Shown in pieces: positions 14,847-19,665 of a stretch of DNA of 19,665 nt. The notes below the pieces were generated by a model. That model did not search any database. It saw only the letters and a list, made by a program, of their open reading frames with translations, and was not told the DNA's origin. The DNA is from Candidatus Hodarchaeota archaeon (GTDB taxonomy: Archaea; Asgardarchaeota; Heimdallarchaeia; Hodarchaeales; Hodarchaeaceae): the NCBI GenBank assembly GCA_016840285.1, contig JAEOSR010000053.1, positions 1 through 19,665 on the forward strand. The letters are read 5' to 3'. Each line of letters starts with the position of its first letter. The stretch's first letter is position 1. Position numbers and translations under genes: made by a program.

Positions 14847-15842
14847 TTAATTAGGTAGTAGTGCCTTCACTTTCTTTTTTTGTTCTAATAACCATTTTTC
14901 ATCTAATTCATCAAATCCAAAGTGATTCCAAAAGGAGCCAACTACCCATGGGTCCAATTTCACTTCTTTTCTTGGGCTTTGAGCAACTAACCAATATGCT
15001 TGCCATAATTCAGCTACAGATGTCTCAAAAAGACGTTTCATGAATTTTGTTTCACTCTTTCGACACTGATTCAAACGTCGCTCTGATTCATTAATCGATA
15101 CAAAAGCTGCTAATATCCACATTTCTCGATCTGTTTTCACATTTAACCTGTACAAGTGATCTGCTAATGTTTCTAACTCCTTCCTAGCATTCTCGAGCTT
15201 TTTATTAGTGAAAGTTGAGATTCGTAGTAAATCAGCAAAAAAAGTGTAAAGATCATCATCAAAATCTCTCAATACATCCAAGAGGAGTGTTGCAGTTCCA
15301 ATCTTAAACGCATTCGCTTGCATCAACGGTACACAGATTGCTTCCTCAGCAGCTTTGATTAACCATATATATGCATCTGCAAACATATCTTCTCTGATTC
15401 TATTCTCCATGCGATCCAACAAAAGCTGAGTTGTTTGACGTTTCAGTTCGATCAGATTCGGATCCCATTCAATGTGAGGAGCTTGATCCATCCAATGTTG
15501 CATCTTCCCTTGGGGGTCATAAATAATATCAGAAAATCGTAAAATGCGCATAACAGTGGCAACTTGCCAGTAGGGGACATTTTTTCTCCCTCCTAAGACA
15601 TCCAAAAAAAACGAGGGTGGAGCATACGTTACTTTTATCTCCACATCATCAGAGATGTTAGGTAGACCAGTAATAGTTGTTTCTTTTAGATCACGCACGT
15701 TCTCTCGGATCGCCCAAATATTAATTCTTGAGTCAAACTGCTCAAAATCATCATGTACTAGAAGACGTCCCTGTTCTTGATCTTTGGCCTCGATTTTCTC
15801 CAAGAGAGTCTCAATAATACGGTTAATAATCTCAGTTTTCAA
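14847..15842 (-). CDS. Unknown protein, possible degenerate nucleotidyltransferase with helical C-terminus (331 aa)
   Basis: Not firmly recognised. Residues about 28-125 look like a divergent Pol-beta-type nucleotidyltransferase core. There is a segment FDSRINIWAI (36-45) where active enzymes have S-D-x-D, a strand DVEIKVTY (67-73), and ILRFSDIIYDPQGKMQHW (100-117), resembling the family's vLyDpxG element. The catalytic Asp pair is replaced (Arg39, Asn41) and no Gly-Ser motif is seen, so it may be inactive. Residues 130-290 are mostly helical, like the HEPN or kanamycin-nucleotidyltransferase C-terminal bundles. The start is TTG at 15842 with no ribosome site and an in-frame TAG directly before it, so the true N-terminus is uncertain. 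It is divergent from the metalloprotease. Confidence 0.7.
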   Translation of the reverse strand: MKTEIINRIIETLLEKIEAKDQEQGRLLVHDDFEQFDSRINIWAIRENVRDLKETTITGLPNISDDVEIKVTYAPPSFFLDVLGGRKNVPYWQVATVMRILRFSDIIYDPQGKMQHWMDQAPHIEWDPNLIELKRQTTQLLLDRMENRIREDMFADAYIWLIKAAEEAICVPLMQANAFKIGTATLLLDVLRDFDDDLYTFFADLLRISTFTNKKLENARKELETLADHLYRLNVKTDREMWILAAFVSINESERRLNQCRKSETKFMKRLFETSVAELWQAYWLVAQSPRKEVKLDPWVVGSFWNHFGFDELDEKWLLEQKKKVKALLPN

Positions 15843-15932
15843 CTAGTGGGCCCCAAGTATAATACTGACCATTAGGAATCTATTAAATTTTCATTAAAAA
15901 TTCTATTATTAGTCATTCAGACGGTGAATTAT

Positions 15933-18287
15933 GTGAATAGGCCTCTGGTTTTTATTCCTATATTTCTTATTATTTCATGTTTGTCCGTACCGATGGTTGT
16001 GTGTCCAAGCAATTCCGTTGTAGTATCATTGAAACAACCTCAATCTGAAAATAATGTTATTAGTAGGACGCTTACAGTACTTGTTGTTCTCATGGAGTTA
16101 CCTGATGATCCCCACTATCCTATACACACACTTCAATATTATGAGGATCTATTCTTCTCTAGTAATCGTATAAGTGTAAGCCAATTTTTCAAAAATACCT
16201 CTTATGGGGAAGTCATCTTGGAGGGAGAGATCTTAGGATGGTATCAAGCTGAACAAAATTTAGTATATTATGGGGCTGGGGGAAGACTTGAAGATGTTGA
16301 CATTCGGCCTGATTACATCGCGAATGAATCTCGTACTCAAGCTCTTAATTCTGGTAGAGATCCAGCAGATTATGATCTCTTTGTCGTGATTCACTCGGGA
16401 GATGGTCAAGAATACTCTGGCAATTCAGATGATATTTGGTCACATAAATTTGATCTTAGACGGTTTGGATTGTCTAGCGTTGAGTACTCAATGAGTCACG
16501 AATTCGTAACTTATGTTACTCCTTCCCATGAACTCGGTCATGAACTCTACTTTCCTGACCTTTATGATCACGCAAATAATTTCCAGCACATTTTTGCTGG
16601 ACCATATTGTCTTATGGCATACGGAGAGGGACATTTTTCCATTTGGAATAAATATTATAGCCATATTTCAAGAGCTGATTCAGCACAGTTTCTCAGCGAT
16701 ACTTATCGACTACAGATCTCCGATTTTACGAAAGATACTATAGTTACAGTAAACCCAATTGCTATGCCTGAACCTAGAGGAATTATGTGGCTTGAAATCG
16801 CGTGGAACTCATCAGGATTCGCCAATCAAAACCTTGGCCGAGGATGGACAGTTAGTGTGCGAGAAAACCTCGATTATGATAGATTCCTCCCGAAGTATGG
16901 CGTCGTTATAGCGAAAACACAGGTTGGCCATCGCACTTCGCAGATTCAGACTGATCAACTCCTTCCAAAAGTTTACCCTCCCTGGGAGGTAATTGACGCT
17001 CATCCAGAAACCAATGAAAATAAAGAAGATGCTGCGTTTTCTTTGATAAACGGAGATATCGGAACATACTCAGAAAACGGATGGGCTGTACAATTAATTG
17101 AAAAGTTTGATAATTTATCGTATTCTTTACGTGTGACTAATGAAAGTAATATCCCTAAAGTAGAAATCGTCAATCCTGGTCAACCCATAAAGGGGGATTA
17201 TGATGTATCGATCTCTGTTACATCTGAATCATCATTTACGATATCTCGAACAGAAATTTCTCTTGACAATGGTCCATGGTTAGAGTGTACACTTATCCCA
17301 GATTTGGAAGAAAGCTTCACATATAAACTGAATACATTAGAAATAAGAGAGGGAACGCATTTCATCCGAGCACGAGCTTTTAATAATGCTAGTATTCCTT
17401 ATATTGGGTACTCTCCCTTTATAACTGTCGAAGTAGATAATTTTGCTGGCTCAATACTCATGATAGACGATGATTTAGGACGCTCCTCTGAGATAGATGT
17501 AATTTCTGCCTTAGATGAATTGGACTATTTTGGACAATATGAAATTATGCAAACTACTTCCTTAACCGAAGCAGAAATAACTGCAGAGGAAATGTCGGAT
17601 TATGAAACTGTGATATGGATAGGAAATCCTTCAATTACTCCAGTAAGTAACTCTCACATTAATTACAATGAGTTTAAAGAAATAAAACGATATTTAGAAT
17701 CTATTACACAGAAAAATCCCCCCCGCATAATTTTTATGTCAAATTATAATATTTTTGACTTCAGTAATCAAGGGATAGGTGTTCATGATGAAATTGATGA
17801 CATTTTTCGAGCCCGAAGTCCAGCGAACTTCCGCGCCCCTGTTTCATTATTAAAGGGTTTAAATTTTCTAGAAGATCTTCCTTCTTTCACATTGGGTCCA
17901 ACTGACTCTGTACGCGCAAATCGAAGCAGTGATGGGGAAATTGTTACATTACTATCTGGAGCTGTCCCTATTCTTGAGGATGAGAACCCTGAATTCCAAG
18001 GATATGGTACCAAAGGATACTTCGTTGATAATGGAAAATATAAACTATTAAATTATCTTTTTCAGCCTGAATTGGTACCCGATACAGTCTTATCTCAACT
18101 TCTCAATCTATCTTTAAATTATCTCTCTGAACCTAATAACTCTACTTTTACCACTTTTACTACATCATCAGAGCCAGTTCCCTCTACTAGTGGAATAGAC
18201 CCAATGTACTTCTACGGAATGTTATCAATTGGTGTACTTAGCATCTTCCTGTATTATAGGAAAACCAATGGTAAGAGGATTAGGTAA
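15933..18287 (+). CDS. Secreted, membrane-anchored M6-like zinc metalloprotease
   Basis: Extracellular zinc peptidase resembling the M6 (immune inhibitor A) family. The N-terminal 25 residues (RPLVFIPIFLIISCL) are a signal peptide. The zinc site is HELGHELYFPDLYD, with HExxH at 199-203 and the further Asp expected for M6, followed by the Met-turn-like CLMAYG and the family's GHFSIWNK segment (about 234-240). Later regions are an Ig-like beta domain (about 408-502), a Rossmann/amidotransferase-like alpha/beta domain beginning ILMIDDDLGR (508-517), a Ser/Thr-rich linker (738-753), one membrane helix (757-774) and a basic tail, giving a C-terminal anchor. I chose GTG 15933 because GGTGA lies five bases upstream; GTG 15924 adds three residues. 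Confidence 0.88.
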   Translation: MNRPLVFIPIFLIISCLSVPMVVCPSNSVVVSLKQPQSENNVISRTLTVLVVLMELPDDPHYPIHTLQYYEDLFFSSNRISVSQFFKNTSYGEVILEGEILGWYQAEQNLVYYGAGGRLEDVDIRPDYIANESRTQALNSGRDPADYDLFVVIHSGDGQEYSGNSDDIWSHKFDLRRFGLSSVEYSMSHEFVTYVTPSHELGHELYFPDLYDHANNFQHIFAGPYCLMAYGEGHFSIWNKYYSHISRADSAQFLSDTYRLQISDFTKDTIVTVNPIAMPEPRGIMWLEIAWNSSGFANQNLGRGWTVSVRENLDYDRFLPKYGVVIAKTQVGHRTSQIQTDQLLPKVYPPWEVIDAHPETNENKEDAAFSLINGDIGTYSENGWAVQLIEKFDNLSYSLRVTNESNIPKVEIVNPGQPIKGDYDVSISVTSESSFTISRTEISLDNGPWLECTLIPDLEESFTYKLNTLEIREGTHFIRARAFNNASIPYIGYSPFITVEVDNFAGSILMIDDDLGRSSEIDVISALDELDYFGQYEIMQTTSLTEAEITAEEMSDYETVIWIGNPSITPVSNSHINYNEFKEIKRYLESITQKNPPRIIFMSNYNIFDFSNQGIGVHDEIDDIFRARSPANFRAPVSLLKGLNFLEDLPSFTLGPTDSVRANRSSDGEIVTLLSGAVPILEDENPEFQGYGTKGYFVDNGKYKLLNYLFQPELVPDTVLSQLLNLSLNYLSEPNNSTFTTFTTSSEPVPSTSGIDPMYFYGMLSIGVLSIFLYYRKTNGKRIR

Positions 18288-18325
18288 GAATTGGCTAAAC
18301 AGTAGTAAACAAAAAACTCCTTACA

Positions 18326-19282
18326 CTATCGAGCAGTGAATTTTCCCTCATTTGTCTGTGAACTCGGGAGATCATACTTAATATCTAGATATATACCGAA
18401 AAGAATGAGAAACCCTCCAATCAAAGTGATTGGTGGTAATACTTGCAGAAATATTATCCAAGCTAGAATTGATGCTCCTACTGTTTCCCCAATTACTGCT
18501 AAAGAAACTGTTTGAGCTGATATATGTTTCATTGCATAAGTGTACATTGCATGTCCTAAAAGACTGGGTCCTATGGCCAATGCAGTAAATAACACCAAGT
18601 CGTTTAAAGTAAAAACAAAAATGCTTTCCCCTATAATTAGTGCAAAAATGAACAAAAAAAATGAACAGAATGAGTTAACAAAGAATACATAAGGGATATT
18701 AGGAACCGTATGCTTTGTCCGCATTCGCTTCCCAATGATAAAATAACAAGCTACCATAATTGCTCCAAATGATGCTAATAAAATACCTTCAGGCAACAAG
18801 ATTGAAGATTGTTGAGATTCAGGGGCTAAAGAAATTAACAATAAGCCTCCAAATCCAAGAATTAAACCAATTAATTGATAAGAGGTAATTTTCTCCCGTA
18901 ATAATGCAAAAGAGAGAACAACAACCCAAATAGGCGATGAATTAACTACTAATACCGAAACAGCTACAGAAAGTCCAAACGCTGGATCCAAACTTGATAT
19001 CCACGAAAGAAAATGGAGAGAAAGAAAGAGACCAGATAACGCAAAGATACGGAGGTAAGAAATGTCAATAAATGGTTTGAATTGATTTCTGACTTCTTCA
19101 CGAGAAATAAAGGGAAGAAGAAATAAAACAGACAAAAACAACCTCCAAAAAGCAATAACAACTGCGGGAATATTATGGGGAGGATTCAACAATATGGTAA
19201 TGAGGATTGATGCCCAAGATACAGCTACTGTGGCGATGATTAAGCTAATTTGACACTTTGTCTTGGATTGTATGGGTTTCAT
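18326..19282 (-). CDS. EamA/DMT-family transporter (318 aa)
   Basis: Integral membrane protein of the drug/metabolite transporter superfamily with two EamA repeats, about ten hydrophobic segments in all. The first repeat spans about 12-150 and contains FWRLFLSVLFLLPF and the typical WVVVLSFALLREKIT segment ahead of GLILGFGGLLLI. The second repeat spans about 165-302 and ends with ETVGASILAWIIFLQVLPP and GGFLILFGIYL. Such proteins export or import amino acids, nucleotides or other small metabolites; substrate and direction cannot be predicted here. The ATG is at 19282. It converges on the metalloprotease with a 38-base gap that holds no clear hairpin. Confidence 0.93.
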   Translation of the reverse strand: MKPIQSKTKCQISLIIATVAVSWASILITILLNPPHNIPAVVIAFWRLFLSVLFLLPFISREEVRNQFKPFIDISYLRIFALSGLFLSLHFLSWISSLDPAFGLSVAVSVLVVNSSPIWVVVLSFALLREKITSYQLIGLILGFGGLLLISLAPESQQSSILLPEGILLASFGAIMVACYFIIGKRMRTKHTVPNIPYVFFVNSFCSFFLFIFALIIGESIFVFTLNDLVLFTALAIGPSLLGHAMYTYAMKHISAQTVSLAVIGETVGASILAWIIFLQVLPPITLIGGFLILFGIYLDIKYDLPSSQTNEGKFTAR

Positions 19283-19665
19283 ACTATCACAGAAATAGGG
19301 AATAACGCATATTTTACGAAAATTCTTCGTTACGAAATATATGTAGCAAAATTATTTTCCGATATTTTTAATCTATCGTACTTGGTTATCAAAACTGATA
19401 AACAATTTTTTACTTTTATTTTTCCTGATGTCATCAATTAACTAATTGCTGGTGCTGGTCTCCATCATGATGACCATATCCCGATATCCTCTATCCCAGT
19501 TGCAGGGATAATACGAAATCTTTCTGAAGAAGAGCTTAAATTTTTAGGTTCTATGACATCTCATAGATGAGAAAATATTATTAAGGAAAATAGTAATGTT
19601 CTAATCTATCTGAAGTGTTAAATCAAATAAAGAGATTAATTTTTAAAGAACTTAATTCAAATTGC
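19283..19665. other. Terminal region without an intact gene
   Basis: 383 bases, mostly AT-rich, upstream of the EamA gene, so it should hold that gene's promoter. AT-rich stretches near 19300-19420 could serve as TATA elements, but none stands out. A more GC-rich, coding-like segment at 19442-19570 is listed separately. No RNA gene or repeat is visible. Confidence 0.4.
19442..19570 (+). pseudogene. Coding-like fragment between in-frame stops, possible gene remnant
   Basis: A 42-codon stretch bounded by TAA (19439-19441) and TGA (19568-19570) reads as protein-like sequence. It includes GAGLHHDDHIPISSIPVAGI and then RNLSEEELKFLGSMTSH, with higher GC than the flanks and no low complexity. It has no ATG until near its end. 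The same frame is open upstream from 19250 to the TAA, and again for 16 codons after the TGA. This could be a decayed gene or a chance frame. I do not recognise the family. Confidence 0.25.

Noticed and set aside
15843..15869. Pyrrolysine-type readthrough of the TAG just before the TTG start of the 331-residue protein
   Set aside because: Only eight codons follow the upstream ATG, there is no ribosome site, and no pyrrolysine genes are in the window. It is more likely an untranslated leader.
19463..19472. Palindrome CATCATGATG as an operator site
   Set aside because: It lies within the coding-like fragment and is produced by His-His-Asp-Asp codons. No second copy was seen nearby.

Overview
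The window looks like AT-rich archaeal chromosome, most likely from an Asgard archaeon, possibly of the Heimdallarchaeia type. The archaeal call rests on the archaea-specific pantoate kinase plus phosphopantothenate synthetase route, a helicase-free XPF-family nuclease, Shine-Dalgarno sites of GGTGAT/GAGGT type, T-rich gene ends and TATA-like promoters. The Asgard call is inference. It rests on a protein that reads as a longin domain fused to a roadblock-like domain, and on a HEAT plus repeated winged-helix protein. No rRNA, tRNA, CRISPR array, insertion sequence or phage gene was seen.

Layout. Positions 1-5770 run on the plus strand: a longin/roadblock-like protein, a GNAT acetyltransferase, an M42-family metallo-aminopeptidase, a long HEAT/winged-helix repeat protein and a compact ERCC4-type nuclease. 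Positions 5850-10832 run on the minus strand and form a tight operon for coenzyme A precursor synthesis. In transcription order it is coaBC, ketopantoate reductase, pantoate kinase, phosphopantothenate synthetase and panB, followed by a small Cys-rich protein. A 260-base divergent control region separates it from a TauE/SafE-type permease on the plus strand, which is followed by a stand-alone response-regulator receiver protein.

Positions 12568-13689 (minus) hold a fumarylacetoacetate-hydrolase-family enzyme abutting a 108-residue unknown protein. A second divergent region leads to a UDP-sugar epimerase (13903-14829). This converges on a 331-residue unknown with a possible degenerate nucleotidyltransferase fold. 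That gene is divergent from a secreted, membrane-anchored M6-like metalloprotease (15933-18287). The metalloprotease converges on an EamA-type transporter. The last 380 bases hold no intact gene but contain a short coding-like stretch interrupted by stops.

How the genes work together. The clearest unit is the CoA operon. PanB and ketopantoate reductase make pantoate, pantoate kinase phosphorylates it, phosphopantothenate synthetase adds beta-alanine, and CoaBC adds and decarboxylates cysteine to give 4'-phosphopantetheine. Stops and starts overlap by 4 bases or lie within 13 bases at every junction, which indicates co-transcription and translational coupling. The last two CoA steps and the beta-alanine supply are not in this window. 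The remaining genes are mostly single-gene or two-gene units without an evident shared pathway.
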